Assembly (NCBI RefSeq): GCF_002727065.1
Contig: NZ_PDVP01000001.1
Span: forward strand, 62,001-126,000
Reading direction: 5' to 3'
Origin: Zhengella mangrovi
GTDB taxonomy: Bacteria > Pseudomonadota > Alphaproteobacteria > Rhizobiales > Rhizobiaceae
DNA: 64,000 bases
Part shown: piece after piece, positions 54,638-63,873 of the stretch
Position numbering within the stretch: position 1 is the first letter of the stretch
Layout of the letters: every line of letters starts with the position of its first letter
Translations under genes and position numbers: made by a program
The notes under the pieces: model-generated
Told to the model about the DNA's origin: nothing
The model's input: the letters and a program-made list of their open reading frames with translations, nothing else
Databases searched by the model: none

Positions 54638-54891
54638 CGTCCTGTCCTCTTGTTCTTGGGCACGTCAGAGCGCCGCCTTCCGAAGTCACTGACCGCGATG
54701 AAGGGCCGGGCAGGGGTCCGCCCGGCATGGCGGATTCACATGGATGTTGCTTTACGAGGAAGCCGGATGCAGCCCGGACTTCGGGCGCGCTCATACACGC
54801 TATCGGCGCCTTTGTCACGCTCCGGACGGAAAAAAGTGCATCAACGCGCTTTTGTGATGCCAACCGGGCTGCTTGCCGCTAGGAAGCGGAC

Positions 54892-55638
54892 ATGACCATC
54901 GTCTCCGCCCTCCTGCTGTTCCTCGCCGGGCTTGTCTCGGGCATGATCAACGCTGTCGCCGGTGGCGGCACCTTCCTGACCTTCGGCGCCATGACCTTCG
55001 CCGGCGTTCCGCCGATTTCGGCCAATGCGACCTCGTCGATTGTCCAGTTTCCCGGCTACATTACCTCCGCGCTCGCCTACCGGTCCGAAATCCTGCGTGA
55101 ATGGAAGGCCGTCGCAGTCCTGTCGCTCATTTCGCTCGTCGGTGCCTTCGGCGGGGCGCTCTGGCTGCTCTCGCTATCGAATCCCTCCTTCCGCAGCATC
55201 GTGCCCTGGCTTCTGCTCGCAGCAACCGCGCTTTTCGCCGCCGGACCTTACCTCAAGCCGAAGGCATCGGGCGAGCATCCCCCCAATTCCCCGCGCGGCA
55301 ACGCACTGCAGTTCGTCACGTCCATTTATGGCGGGTTTTTCGGCGCCGGAATGGGGGTGATGATGCTGGCCTCGCTCAGCCTTGCCACCGGCGGCGACTA
55401 CCATCGGCTCAACGCCATCAAGAACGCGCTGTCCATCGTCATTGCCGCCATCGCCATCCTCGTCTTCACCGCTGGCGGGGCGATTTCCTGGCTTCACGGC
55501 ATCGTCATGCTGCCCGGCGCCGGACTTGGCGGCTGGCTCGGCGTCTGGCTCGCCAAACGGGTGCCGCAGGCCGTCCTGCGCTGGCTGGTGATCGCGATCG
55601 GCGTCTTCCTGGCCGGCTACTACTTCTTCACCGGCTGA
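54892..55638 (+). CDS. TSUP (TauE/SafE) family permease
   Basis: A 248-aa membrane protein of about eight helices with the TSUP repeat: the first half starts [28 protein letters not shown] and [10 protein letters not shown], and a second copy [17 protein letters not shown]. The family exports sulphite, sulphoacetate or other organic anions. It is inserted between rplS and trmD and its 3' end overlaps trmD by 19 nt on the opposite strand. Confidence 0.9.
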   Translation: MTIVSALLLFLAGLVSGMINAVAGGGTFLTFGAMTFAGVPPISANATSSIVQFPGYITSALAYRSEILREWKAVAVLSLISLVGAFGGALWLLSLSNPSFRSIVPWLLLAATALFAAGPYLKPKASGEHPPNSPRGNALQFVTSIYGGFFGAGMGVMMLASLSLATGGDYHRLNAIKNALSIVIAAIAILVFTAGGAISWLHGIVMLPGAGLGGWLGVWLAKRVPQAVLRWLVIAIGVFLAGYYFFTG

Positions 55639-56312
55639 AGCAGATCCGGCCGCCGCGCGGCGGTCAGCGCCTCGGCCTGCTCCCGCCGCCACGCCTCGAT
55701 CCGGGCGTGGTTGCCGGAGGTCAGGACATCCGGGATAGTCATGCCTTCCCATTCGGCCGGCCGGGTGTAGTGCGGATGCTCCAGCAGTCCCGTCTCGAAA
55801 CTCTCCGTCTCGCCTGACAGCGCATTGCCCATCACGCCCGGCAGCAGGCGGACCACCGCGTCAAGAGCCACCTGGGCCGCAATTTCTCCACCGGACAGGA
55901 TGTAGTCGCCGATGGAAACCTCCTCCAGGCCGCGCGCATCGATCACCCGCTGGTCGATGCCTTCGAAACGCCCGCACACGATCACGGCTCCGGGTCCGCT
56001 CGCCAGGTCACGCACGCGGGCCTGGGTCAGGGGCCGACCACGCGGGCTCATCAGCAGCCGGGGCCGCGGATCACCATCCGGTGAGGCTGAATCAATGGCG
56101 CGGCCAAGCACGTCGGGCTTCAGCACCATCCCCGCGCCGCCGCCCGCCGGCGTGTCATCGACCGAGCGATGCCGGTCGAGCGCGAAATCGCGGATCTGGA
56201 CCGTCTCCAGCGACCAGGCTCCCGTTTCCAGCGCCCTGCCGGCCAGCGCGAGACCCAGCGTCCCGGGAAACATGTCGGGATAGAGCGTGAGAACCGTGGC
56301 GCGAAAACTCAT
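55620..56312 (-). CDS. trmD: tRNA (guanine-N1)-methyltransferase
   Basis: A 230-aa SPOUT-class enzyme that methylates G37 of tRNAs with Pro, Leu and Arg anticodons. It has [15 protein letters not shown] at the start, [17 protein letters not shown], and the SAM-knot [10 protein letters not shown]...LPGVMGN. Its ATG overlaps the rimM stop by 4 nt (ATGA). Its last 19 nt overlap the TSUP gene tail-to-tail. Confidence 0.96.
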   Translation of the reverse strand: MSFRATVLTLYPDMFPGTLGLALAGRALETGAWSLETVQIRDFALDRHRSVDDTPAGGGAGMVLKPDVLGRAIDSASPDGDPRPRLLMSPRGRPLTQARVRDLASGPGAVIVCGRFEGIDQRVIDARGLEEVSIGDYILSGGEIAAQVALDAVVRLLPGVMGNALSGETESFETGLLEHPHYTRPAEWEGMTIPDVLTSGNHARIEAWRREQAEALTAARRPDLLQPVKK

Positions 56313-56878
56313 TCGCTTGCCTCTTGCCCCTCGTCGCCTTCCGCGCCGTCGTCCTCGTCGCCTTCGACAAGGCCCGCCGCGACCGGGTCGATCGTCACGA
56401 ACCCGCCGCGCACATCGACCTCCGGCACGGCGGCACGCGTGAACGGAATGAGCACCGACCGCTTGCCCTGCAGCGCCAGTTCCATCAGGTCGCCGCCGCC
56501 GAAATCGTGCAGGGCCGAGACACGGCCGAGGCGTTTGCCGTCCATGTCCCGCACCTCCAGACCGACGAGATCGGCATGGAAGAACTCGTCCTCCTCCAGC
56601 ACCTCGTCCGGCAGGGCATCGCGGTCGACGAACAGTTCGACACCGTTCAGCGCCTCGGCCTGTTCGCGCGTTGTCACGCCCTTGAACCGGACCACCACGA
56701 CGGTCTTTGCCGGCCGCGCATCCAGCACCTCGAACAGGCGCCCCTGCGCGTCGTGCAGCGGGCCATAGTCGCCCAGCGCCAGCGGGTCGTCGGTAAAGCT
56801 TTTCACGCGCACTTCGCCGCGCACGCCATGCGGCGCGCCGATGGTTGCCATGCGCACTTGTATCTTTGTCTCGTTCAT
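56309..56878 (-). CDS. rimM: Ribosome maturation factor RimM
   Basis: A 189-aa 30S maturation factor. The N-terminal domain has [23 protein letters not shown], and the PRC-barrel contains [17 protein letters not shown] and [15 protein letters not shown]. The C-terminal tail is acidic ([18 protein letters not shown]). It overlaps trmD. The gene for S16 (rpsP), normally just upstream, is not here: xerC starts divergently 68 nt away. Confidence 0.95.
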   Translation of the reverse strand: MNETKIQVRMATIGAPHGVRGEVRVKSFTDDPLALGDYGPLHDAQGRLFEVLDARPAKTVVVVRFKGVTTREQAEALNGVELFVDRDALPDEVLEEDEFFHADLVGLEVRDMDGKRLGRVSALHDFGGGDLMELALQGKRSVLIPFTRAAVPEVDVRGGFVTIDPVAAGLVEGDEDDGAEGDEGQEASE

Positions 56879-56946
56879 GGCGCCTGATTACGCCCTTCCG
56901 CCGCCAAATCAAGCATTCGCTAACCGGTCACAGGCATTCTCCGTGC

Positions 56947-57891
56947 ATGGCTGAACCGCAATTTCTCGTCATAGCAACGCAGGAACTCGTCGATTGGCGC
57001 CGTAAATGGCTGGCCGAACTGGCCGCCACGCGCCGGCTCTCCGCGTTGACCGTCGAGGCGTACGAGCGGGATACGCGCCAGTTCCTCACCTTCCTGACCG
57101 GTCACCTTGCAAGGCCCGCGACCCTGAAAGACATCGAGACCCTGAAGCCCATGGACTTGCGCGGCTTCCTGGCCGCCCGCCGCGCGTCCGGCGCGGGAGC
57201 CCGGTCCACCGGGCGCAACCTGGCCGGCCTTCGCTCCCTTCTCCGCTTCCTCGAGAAACGCGGCCTGGCCAATGCGGCCGGCGCCAAGGCGGTCCGCGCG
57301 CCGCGCCAGCCGAAATCCCTGCCCCGGCCGCTGACGGCCAGCGACGCGCGCCGTGTCGTGGATGCAAGCGAACAGCTGAACGAGGAACCGTGGATCGCGG
57401 CGCGCAATGCCGCCGTCCTCGCCCTCCTCTATGGCTGCGGCCTGCGCATATCCGAAGCGCTTGGCCTGGACGGCGGCGAGCTTTCGGACAATGACCAGGC
57501 CAGTCTGCGCGTTACCGGCAAGGGCGGCAAGACGCGGCTCGTCCCGCTCCTGCCGGCGGTCCGGCAAGCCGTGGCTGCCTACCGGTGCCTCTGTCCCTGG
57601 GCACTGGAACCGGGAACGACGCTGTTCCGCGGCGCCCGCGGCGGCCCGCTCAACCCGGCGGTCCTGCAACGCGACATGGCCCGCCTGCGCTCCGCGCTCG
57701 ATCTGCCCGAAACGGCGACACCCCACGCGCTGCGGCATTCCTTCGCAACGCACCTGCTCGGCCGCGGCGGCGACCTGCGGGCCATCCAGGAGCTTCTGGG
57801 CCACGCCAGCCTGTCCACGACCCAGGTCTATACCGGCGTCGATACCGAGCGCCTGCTCGACATCTACGACACTTTCCACCCCCGCGCCTGA
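56947..57891 (+). CDS. xerC: Tyrosine recombinase XerC
   Basis: A 314-aa recombinase that, with XerD, resolves chromosome dimers at dif. The catalytic set is complete: Arg167 (CGLRISEA), Lys192/195 (TGKGGKTR), His260-x-x-Arg263 (PHALRHSF), His286 (LLGHASLST) and Tyr295. The start ATG 56947 fits family length; the frame is open upstream through rimM's promoter region. No attachment sites or cargo suggest a mobile element, so it is called the housekeeping enzyme. FtsK, its activator, is at 26510. Confidence 0.9.
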   Translation: MAEPQFLVIATQELVDWRRKWLAELAATRRLSALTVEAYERDTRQFLTFLTGHLARPATLKDIETLKPMDLRGFLAARRASGAGARSTGRNLAGLRSLLRFLEKRGLANAAGAKAVRAPRQPKSLPRPLTASDARRVVDASEQLNEEPWIAARNAAVLALLYGCGLRISEALGLDGGELSDNDQASLRVTGKGGKTRLVPLLPAVRQAVAAYRCLCPWALEPGTTLFRGARGGPLNPAVLQRDMARLRSALDLPETATPHALRHSFATHLLGRGGDLRAIQELLGHASLSTTQVYTGVDTERLLDIYDTFHPRA

Positions 57892-57942
57892 CAACAGCGT
57901 TTTGCAGCGATCGATTAACGGCTTTTTTCCGCTTTCCCCGCC

Positions 57943-59025
57943 ATGATCGTGGCCATGAGACATGTCGATCATATCGCTGATTCGCTCTGCCTGAACGGCG
58001 CGCGCCTGCTCGCCGCTCTGCACGGGCTGCTTTTCCTGGCCTTTCTCGCCACGCTGTTGCTGCTGGCGCCGCAGGTTCGCGCAGACGATCAGGTCAGCTG
58101 CACCGGGCAGAACCTTCTGCAGGAGCTTGCGGCAGAGGACCCCGCCCGCCTGGTTGACGTGGAGGAAAAGGCCGCGGCGGTCGTCAATGGCGAGGGCCTT
58201 CTCTGGAAAATCGAGAAGCCGGGCGTGGTACCGTCATACCTGTTCGGGACCATGCACCTGACGGATCCGCGCGTTGTTACGCTGACCCCGCCGGCGCGGA
58301 AGGCCTTCGACGCCGCAGGCACCGTTGTGGTCGAGGCGGTCGATGCGCTCGATCCCAAGGCAGCCGCGGCGGCCGTGATGCAACGCCCCGACCTGATGAT
58401 GTTCACCGACGGGCGCAAGCTGACCGATCTGCTCGATCCCGAGGACCGCGCCCTGGTGGAAAAGGAACTCGCCACCCGCGGCATGCCGCTCGTGGCCGTC
58501 GAGCGCATGAAGCCGTGGGTCGTGTCGTCGGCACTTGCCCTGCCGGCCTGTGAAATGGCCCGCAAGAAATCCGGCGCTCCCTTTCTCGATGCCAGGCTCG
58601 CCGAGGATGCCCGGGCGCAAGGCAAGGCTTTGAAGGGCCTTGAGACCATGATTTCGCAGATGGAAGCCATGGATTCGATGCCGCTGAAGGTTCATCTCGA
58701 CGGGTTGATCTCGACCCTGGCCTTGGGCGACCGCATCGATGACATGATCGAGACCATGATCGTTCTTTACCAGAAGGGCCAGACGGGCATGGTCTGGCCG
58801 ATGCTGGAAGCCATGACTCCGGAACAGTCCGCGGCGGACGAGAGTTACGCGACCTTCGAAAAGGTCATGGTGACCGCGCGAAACCATGGAATGGTCGCCA
58901 GCGCCGAGCCCATCATTGACGCGGGCAATGCCTTCATTGCCGTCGGCGCCCTGCACCTTCCCGGCAAGGAAGGCGTGATCGAACTGCTTCGCAAGGCCGG
59001 CTACACGGTGACGCGGGCGGACTGA
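57943..59025 (+). CDS. TraB/GumN family protein
   Basis: A 360-aa exported protein with an N-terminal hydrophobic segment (about 20-44) ending PQVRADDQ. The family blocks SYLFGTMHLTDPR and AVGALHLPGKEGVIELLRKAGY carry the two conserved Gly-x-x-His-Leu motifs of TraB/GumN proteins, which are proposed metalloproteases; the activity is not established for bacterial members. Met5 may be the real start. It is 51 nt after xerC. Confidence 0.88.
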   Translation: MIVAMRHVDHIADSLCLNGARLLAALHGLLFLAFLATLLLLAPQVRADDQVSCTGQNLLQELAAEDPARLVDVEEKAAAVVNGEGLLWKIEKPGVVPSYLFGTMHLTDPRVVTLTPPARKAFDAAGTVVVEAVDALDPKAAAAAVMQRPDLMMFTDGRKLTDLLDPEDRALVEKELATRGMPLVAVERMKPWVVSSALALPACEMARKKSGAPFLDARLAEDARAQGKALKGLETMISQMEAMDSMPLKVHLDGLISTLALGDRIDDMIETMIVLYQKGQTGMVWPMLEAMTPEQSAADESYATFEKVMVTARNHGMVASAEPIIDAGNAFIAVGALHLPGKEGVIELLRKAGYTVTRAD

Positions 59026-59212
59026 AATCCATCACGGGAAATGGAACCCGGGTTCCTCATCCGGAAATGGTCCGGACACTTCGCGGCGCGGCCCATTGGC
59101 ACCGTCTCGGGGAAAATCCCGTTCCGCTTTCACCCGCGCTTGCTCTGGTGGGCGATTGCCGCTCCGCCGGTTCCGCGCTACCTTTTAATGGGGCATAGCA
59201 AGGGAGCACGCC

Positions 59213-59431
59213 ATGAAGACTGTTCTTGCAACGCTTGCCGCGCTTGGCTTCGGCCTCTCGGCGGCCCAGGCTTGCGGCATGCATAGCGCCGAGGCTCATG
59301 ACACGATGACCACCGCCAGCATCGCGTCCGACAAGGCGCCGATGTCCACGCGCACGGATGCCGTGGAGACCACCGAAGACGACGCCGCAAAGGCGGTCGA
59401 ACCGGTGATCAAGGAAGAAAAGGCCGACTGA
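59213..59431 (+). CDS. Small exported acidic protein
   Basis: A 72-aa protein with a signal peptide (MKTVLATLAALGFGLSAAQA, cleavable before CGMHSAEAH). The mature 50 residues are Thr/Asp/Glu/Ala-rich. An AAGGGAG Shine-Dalgarno lies 5 nt before the ATG and a terminator follows, so it looks like a real single-gene unit. The family was not recognised; the Cys at the cleavage site is not in a full lipobox. Confidence 0.65.
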   Translation: MKTVLATLAALGFGLSAAQACGMHSAEAHDTMTTASIASDKAPMSTRTDAVETTEDDAAKAVEPVIKEEKAD

Positions 59432-59455
59432 AACCGGCCATGATCCCTCCCTGGA

Positions 59456-59486
59456 ACCTGGCCGGTCCGACCGGCCAGGGTTTTCT
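59456..59486 (+). terminator. Terminator after the small acidic protein
   Basis: CCTGGCCGG (59457-59465) and CCGGCCAGG (59471-59479) around TCCGA, then GTTTTC. It lies 26 nt past the stop. Confidence 0.8.
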
Positions 59487-59530
59487 CGTGCCGCTGTTTC
59501 CGGTGCAATCCGGAAAGGGGCGGTGGCGAT

Positions 59531-60937
59531 CTAGGAATGGATCGCCTTGGCAAAGGTCGCCAGGGCCGCTTCCTTGACCGCTTCCGACATGGTCGGATGG
59601 GCGTGGCAGGTGCGGCCCAGGTCCTCCGACGACCCGCCGAATTCCATCAGCACTGCCGCCTCGTGGATCATCTCGCCTGCACCGAAACCGAGGATGTGCA
59701 CGCCGAGAACGCGGTCTGTCTGCTTGTCGGCCAGAACCTTCACGAATCCGTCCGTCTGCTGCATGGCGCGCGCCCGGCCGTTGGCCGAGAAGTTGAACTT
59801 GCCGGCCTTGTATTCCACGCCGGCCTTCTTCAGCTCGTCTTCCGTCTTGCCGACGGAGGCGACTTCCGGCTGCGTGTAGACCACCCCGGGGATGACATCG
59901 TAGTTCACGTGGCCGTGCTGGCCCGCGATGATCTCGGCAACCGCGACGCCCTCGTCCTCGGCCTTGTGCGCCAGCATCGGTCCGCGGATCACGTCGCCGA
60001 TGGCATAGACACCGGGAAGCGACGTCTGGAAGTGGGCGTTGACATCGACGCGGCCGCGCTCGTCGAGCACCACGCCGGCCTCTTCCAGCCCCAGGCCCTG
60101 GGTGAAGGGCTTGCGCCCCGTCGCCACCAGCACGATGTCGGACGAGATCGTTTCGGCATCCCCACCCTTGACCGGTTCGAAGGTGACGTTGGCGCCGCTC
60201 TCGCCCTTTTCCACCTTGGTCACCTTGGCCGACAGCTTGAAGGTCATGCCCTGCTTGGTCAGGAGGCGCTGGAACTGCTTGGCGACCTCGCCATCCATGC
60301 CGCCCAGGATCGTGTCGAGGTATTCCACCACCGTGACCTTGGCGCCGAGCCGGGCCCAGACCGAACCGAGCTCCAGCCCGATGACGCCGCCGCCGACCAC
60401 GGTCAGGCTTTCGGGAACCTTGTTCAACGCGATCGCGCCGGTCGACGAGATGATGGTCTCCTCGTCGATGTCGACCTTCACGCCGGGAATGCCGGCAACG
60501 TCCGACCCGGTGGCAATCACGATGTTCTTCGTCTCGATTTCCTCGGCCTTTCCGTCGTCACCGGTGACGGACACCCTGCCTGCGCCCAGGACCTTTCCGG
60601 TTCCCCGGAAGGCATCGATCTTGTTCTTCTTCAGCAGGAAGGCGACACCGTCCACGTTGGCCTTCACCACCGCGTCCTTGTGGCTCATCATCTTGTCGAG
60701 ATTGAGCGTCGGGGCAGGGACCTCGATGCCCAGCGCATCGAAGGAATGGCCTGCCTCGGCGAACATCTCGGATGCATGCAGCAGTGCCTTGGAGGGAATG
60801 CAGCCGACGTTGAGGCAGGTGCCGCCATAGGTCGCGCGCTTTTCCACCACGGCCACCTTCAGGCCGAGCTGCGCCGCCTTGATCGCGCAGACATAGCCTC
60901 CCGGGCCGGTTCCGATAACGACAACGTCATAAGCCAT
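59531..60937 (-). CDS. lpdA: Dihydrolipoyl dehydrogenase
   Basis: A 468-aa flavoprotein that re-oxidises lipoyl groups for the 2-oxo acid dehydrogenases. It has [20 protein letters not shown], the redox disulphide in [17 protein letters not shown], the NAD fold [15 protein letters not shown] and the C-terminal His-Glu pair in [14 protein letters not shown]. It sits 34 nt after the SDR gene, in the 2-oxoglutarate dehydrogenase cluster. Confidence 0.97.
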   Translation of the reverse strand: MAYDVVVIGTGPGGYVCAIKAAQLGLKVAVVEKRATYGGTCLNVGCIPSKALLHASEMFAEAGHSFDALGIEVPAPTLNLDKMMSHKDAVVKANVDGVAFLLKKNKIDAFRGTGKVLGAGRVSVTGDDGKAEEIETKNIVIATGSDVAGIPGVKVDIDEETIISSTGAIALNKVPESLTVVGGGVIGLELGSVWARLGAKVTVVEYLDTILGGMDGEVAKQFQRLLTKQGMTFKLSAKVTKVEKGESGANVTFEPVKGGDAETISSDIVLVATGRKPFTQGLGLEEAGVVLDERGRVDVNAHFQTSLPGVYAIGDVIRGPMLAHKAEDEGVAVAEIIAGQHGHVNYDVIPGVVYTQPEVASVGKTEDELKKAGVEYKAGKFNFSANGRARAMQQTDGFVKVLADKQTDRVLGVHILGFGAGEMIHEAAVLMEFGGSSEDLGRTCHAHPTMSEAVKEAALATFAKAIHS

Positions 60938-60971
60938 GGATCATGTCCTTCCTGGTTTCGCGCGCGCTGTG

Positions 60972-61724
60972 TCAGCGCCCACCGGTAATATCAAGGATGG
61001 CGCCCGTTACGTAGGACGCCCGGTCGGAGAGAAGATAGAGAATTCCGTCGGCGATCTCGCTCGCCTGGCCCTCGCGCTTCATCGGCAGCATCCCGCGCGT
61101 CTGCGCCACCCGGTCCGGCTCGCCGCCGGAAGCATGGATGTCGGTGGCGATGATGCCGGGCCGCACCGCGTTGACCCGGATGCCTTCCCCGGCGACTTCC
61201 AGCGCCAGGCCGGTCGTGAACGTGTCGATCGCGCCCTTGGACGCGGCATAGTCCACGTACCACCCGGGCGATCCCAGGCGCGCGGCGGCGGACGAGAGAT
61301 TGACGATCGCCCCGCCGCGTCCGCCGTGCTCGGTGGACATCCGCTTGACCGCCTCGCGGGCGCACAGCATGGAACCGGTGACGTTGATGCGGAACATGCG
61401 CTCCAGGCGGGTCGCACTCATCTGGTCCACGCGTGCCTTGCGGTCCACGACACCGGCATTGTTGACGAGACCGTCGAGACGGCCCCAGCGGCGGTCGACC
61501 GTTTCGAACATGCTCAGGATGTCGGCTTCCTTGCCGACGTCGCCAGGCACCGCGATGGCCTCGCCGCCCGCCTGCAGGATTTGCTCGACCACCAGGTCCG
61601 CGGCCCTGGCATTGGAAACGTAGTTGACCGCCACGCGCCAGCCTTCGCGCGCCGCGCCCAGCGCGACGGCGGCACCGATGCCGCGAGACCCGCCCGTGAC
61701 GAGAAGAACCCTGGCTTCGCTCAT
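60972..61724 (-). CDS. Short-chain dehydrogenase/reductase
   Basis: A 250-aa SDR. The nucleotide motif is LLVTGGSRGIGAA (residues 7-19), then NNAG, the catalytic Ser in NLSSAAARLG and Tyr-x-x-x-Lys in YVDYAASKG. The end resembles 3-oxoacyl-ACP or glucose-1-dehydrogenase-like oxidoreductases (YVTGAILDITGG). The substrate is unknown. The ATG at 61724 overlaps the stop of the preceding gene by 4 nt (ATGA). Confidence 0.92.
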   Translation of the reverse strand: MSEARVLLVTGGSRGIGAAVALGAAREGWRVAVNYVSNARAADLVVEQILQAGGEAIAVPGDVGKEADILSMFETVDRRWGRLDGLVNNAGVVDRKARVDQMSATRLERMFRINVTGSMLCAREAVKRMSTEHGGRGGAIVNLSSAAARLGSPGWYVDYAASKGAIDTFTTGLALEVAGEGIRVNAVRPGIIATDIHASGGEPDRVAQTRGMLPMKREGQASEIADGILYLLSDRASYVTGAILDITGGR

Positions 61725-62191
61725 TCCTGGCACCCCAAGAGCTTGAAGATTTCCGCGGGCCGCGTCCTTGGGCCATCGGCGCCGAAGGCCGGATGCTGCC
61801 ACACCGCCGCGGCGAAGTTCGGCAGGAGAATGTCGGCCGCCGCCGGTTCCCCGGCAGCCGGCAATTCCATGAGGGCGCCGTCATCGGCACGCGCATAGAC
61901 CACCGAACGGTAGACGATGCAGGCGTCGAGTTCCGCGCCGGTGACATCCCCTTCCGGGCAATTGACGGGCAGCACCATTTCCGGCTGTCCAAGCCGCTCG
62001 GACGGTTGCACGTAGGCCGTCACCGGCGGAACATCGGCCAGCAGGATGCGGATTTCGTGGCTCATCGCCACCGCCTGGCCGGACGCCACGAAGGTCAGCG
62101 CGGCGCTCCCGTCCTCGGTTTCATAGGTGGCGAGCGCTTGCGGGCAGGCGGCAAGAACCGGTTGCGCGAACGCCAGGCCGGCAAGCGCCAT
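61721..62191 (-). CDS. Exported protein of unknown function
   Basis: A 156-aa protein from ATG 62191, whose start MALAGLAFAQPVLAACPQAL reads as a short signal peptide with cleavage after LAA. In-frame KRGSWPVL before the ATG would make a better signal peptide, but needs an unusual start codon such as ATT. The mature part has four Cys (CPQAL, NCPEGD, DACIVY, LLGCQE). Family not recognised. The stop overlaps the SDR start; the LprI-like gene ends 31 nt upstream. Confidence 0.68.
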   Translation of the reverse strand: MALAGLAFAQPVLAACPQALATYETEDGSAALTFVASGQAVAMSHEIRILLADVPPVTAYVQPSERLGQPEMVLPVNCPEGDVTGAELDACIVYRSVVYARADDGALMELPAAGEPAAADILLPNFAAAVWQHPAFGADGPRTRPAEIFKLLGCQE

Positions 62192-62222
62192 CAGGACCGG
62201 CCACGACCCGCGTTTGCCGCGC

Positions 62223-62528
62223 TCAGAAATAGCTGCCCAGCTGATCGATCCGCCGGCGATAGGCCCGGTAGATGCAGTCGGAGTTGTAGCCGCAGTCGTT
62301 GCGCCGCGCGATCCAGCGCCGTTGCGGGCCGGCCTCTCCGTCGCGATCAAAGGGCGAAAGCTCGTAGAAAAGCCGTGACATGCGGCTGTCCATGTCGCGA
62401 AGTTCAGGATCTTCACAAATGGCGACTTCGACCGGAAGCTTGGCATAGCGGCAGTTGAAGCTCTGGGCATGGACCGCACCGGTCGTCATCAGGACAAATG
62501 CGGAGACGGCAAGAAGAAATCGGGTCAT
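62223..62528 (-). CDS. LprI/DUF1311-like exported protein
   Basis: A 101-aa protein with a signal peptide (MTRFLLAVSAFVLMTTGAVHA, cleavable before QSFNC). The mature part SFNCRYAKLPVEVAICEDPELRDMD...RRNDCGYNSDCIYRAYRRRI has the Cys pattern of LprI-like lysozyme-inhibitor domains (C-x(10-12)-C and C-x(5)-C). ATG 62528 begins the signal. It lies after sucB on the same strand, 98 nt away. Confidence 0.75.
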   Translation of the reverse strand: MTRFLLAVSAFVLMTTGAVHAQSFNCRYAKLPVEVAICEDPELRDMDSRMSRLFYELSPFDRDGEAGPQRRWIARRNDCGYNSDCIYRAYRRRIDQLGSYF

Positions 62529-62626
62529 GGCTTTGCATCCCTGTTTCGAATTGCCCCTTTGCGAGGCCATTACACACCAGAAACGCGTTCCGCGATACCC
62601 TCTTTTCTTGCCGCCTCCCGGTTCAA

Positions 62627-63844
62627 TCAGAGATCGAGAACGAGACGTTCCGGATCCTCGAGGCTCTCCTTGACGCGCACCAGGAAGGTGACGGCTTCCT
62701 TGCCGTCGACGATGCGGTGATCGTAGGAAAGTGCCAGGTACATCATCGGTCGGATGACGATCTGGCCGTTGACGACCATCGGCCGCTCCTGGATCTTGTG
62801 CATGCCGAGAATGCCCGACTGCGGCGCGTTGAGAATCGGCGTCGACATCAGCGACCCGTAGACACCGCCGTTCGAGATGGTGAACGTGCCGCCCTGCATG
62901 TCGGCCATCGTCAGCGTGCCGTCACGGCCGGCCTTGCCCAGGCGGCCGATTTCCTTCTCGATCTCCGCGATGGACATCTGGTCGGCATCGCGGACCACCG
63001 GCACCACGAGGCCCTTGTCCGTGCCGACGGCCACGCCGACATGGCAGAAGTTCTTGTAAATGATGTCGTTTCCGTCGATCTCGGCGTTGACCGCCGGGAT
63101 TTCCTTGAGCGCGTGGGTCACCGCCTTGGTGAAGAAGCCCATGAAACCCAGCTTCACGCCATGCTTCTTCTCGAAGACGTCCTTGTACTTCTTGCGCAGC
63201 TCCATGGTTGCCGTCATGTCCACCTCGTTGAAGGTGGTCAGCATGGCTGCGGTGTTCTGCGCATCCTTCAGGCGGCGCGCGATGGTCTGGCGCAGCCGTG
63301 TCATCTTCACCCGTTCCTCGCGCGGCGCATCCGCCTCGCTGGACGGCGGACGCGCAGCCGCGGGAGCCGCCGCCGGGGCAGAGCCGCTGCCCTTGTTGAG
63401 CGCATCGATCACGTCGCCCTTCAGCACCTGTCCGCGCTTGCCGGAGCCCGAGACCTGCGACGCGTCCACGCCCTTGTCGGCCATCATCTTGGCGGCCGAC
63501 GGGGCCGGCGGCATGTCGCCGCCCTTCGGCTCGGAAGCCGCCTTGGCTGGCGCTTCCGCCGCCGGCTTGGCCTCTTCCTTCTTCGGCGCCGCGGCCGCAG
63601 CGCCTGCGCCCTCGGCGATCATGCCAAGCAGCGCGTTCAGCTCCACCGTTTCGCCTTCCTGGGCGGTGATCTCGCTCAGCGTGCCGGCAGCCGGCGCCGG
63701 AACCTCGACGGTGACCTTGTCGGTCTCCAGTTCCACCAGCGGCTCATCGGCGGCGATGGCATCGCCCACCTTTTTGAACCATTGGCCGATCGTGGCCTCG
63801 GTCACGGATTCGCCCAGCGTCGGGACTCGAATTTCGGTTGCCAT
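62627..63844 (-). CDS. sucB: 2-oxoglutarate dehydrogenase E2 (dihydrolipoyllysine succinyltransferase)
   Basis: A 405-aa E2 core protein. Lipoyl domain with Lys43 in [11 protein letters not shown], an Ala/Pro-rich linker, a peripheral-subunit-binding domain ([20 protein letters not shown]), and the catalytic domain ending in [16 protein letters not shown] with the catalytic His and Asp. It transfers succinyl to CoA. The preceding gene on this strand is sucA, 29 nt upstream. Confidence 0.97.
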   Translation of the reverse strand: MATEIRVPTLGESVTEATIGQWFKKVGDAIAADEPLVELETDKVTVEVPAPAAGTLSEITAQEGETVELNALLGMIAEGAGAAAAAPKKEEAKPAAEAPAKAASEPKGGDMPPAPSAAKMMADKGVDASQVSGSGKRGQVLKGDVIDALNKGSGSAPAAAPAAARPPSSEADAPREERVKMTRLRQTIARRLKDAQNTAAMLTTFNEVDMTATMELRKKYKDVFEKKHGVKLGFMGFFTKAVTHALKEIPAVNAEIDGNDIIYKNFCHVGVAVGTDKGLVVPVVRDADQMSIAEIEKEIGRLGKAGRDGTLTMADMQGGTFTISNGGVYGSLMSTPILNAPQSGILGMHKIQERPMVVNGQIVIRPMMYLALSYDHRIVDGKEAVTFLVRVKESLEDPERLVLDL

Positions 63845-63873
63845 GGTTTCTGTCCTGTTCCTGAACGGTTGTC

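Noticed and set aside
56947-57891. XerC gene as an integrase of a mobile island
   Set aside because: Sequence and length fit housekeeping XerC; no tRNA-borne attachment repeats, cargo or second recombinase are seen around it.
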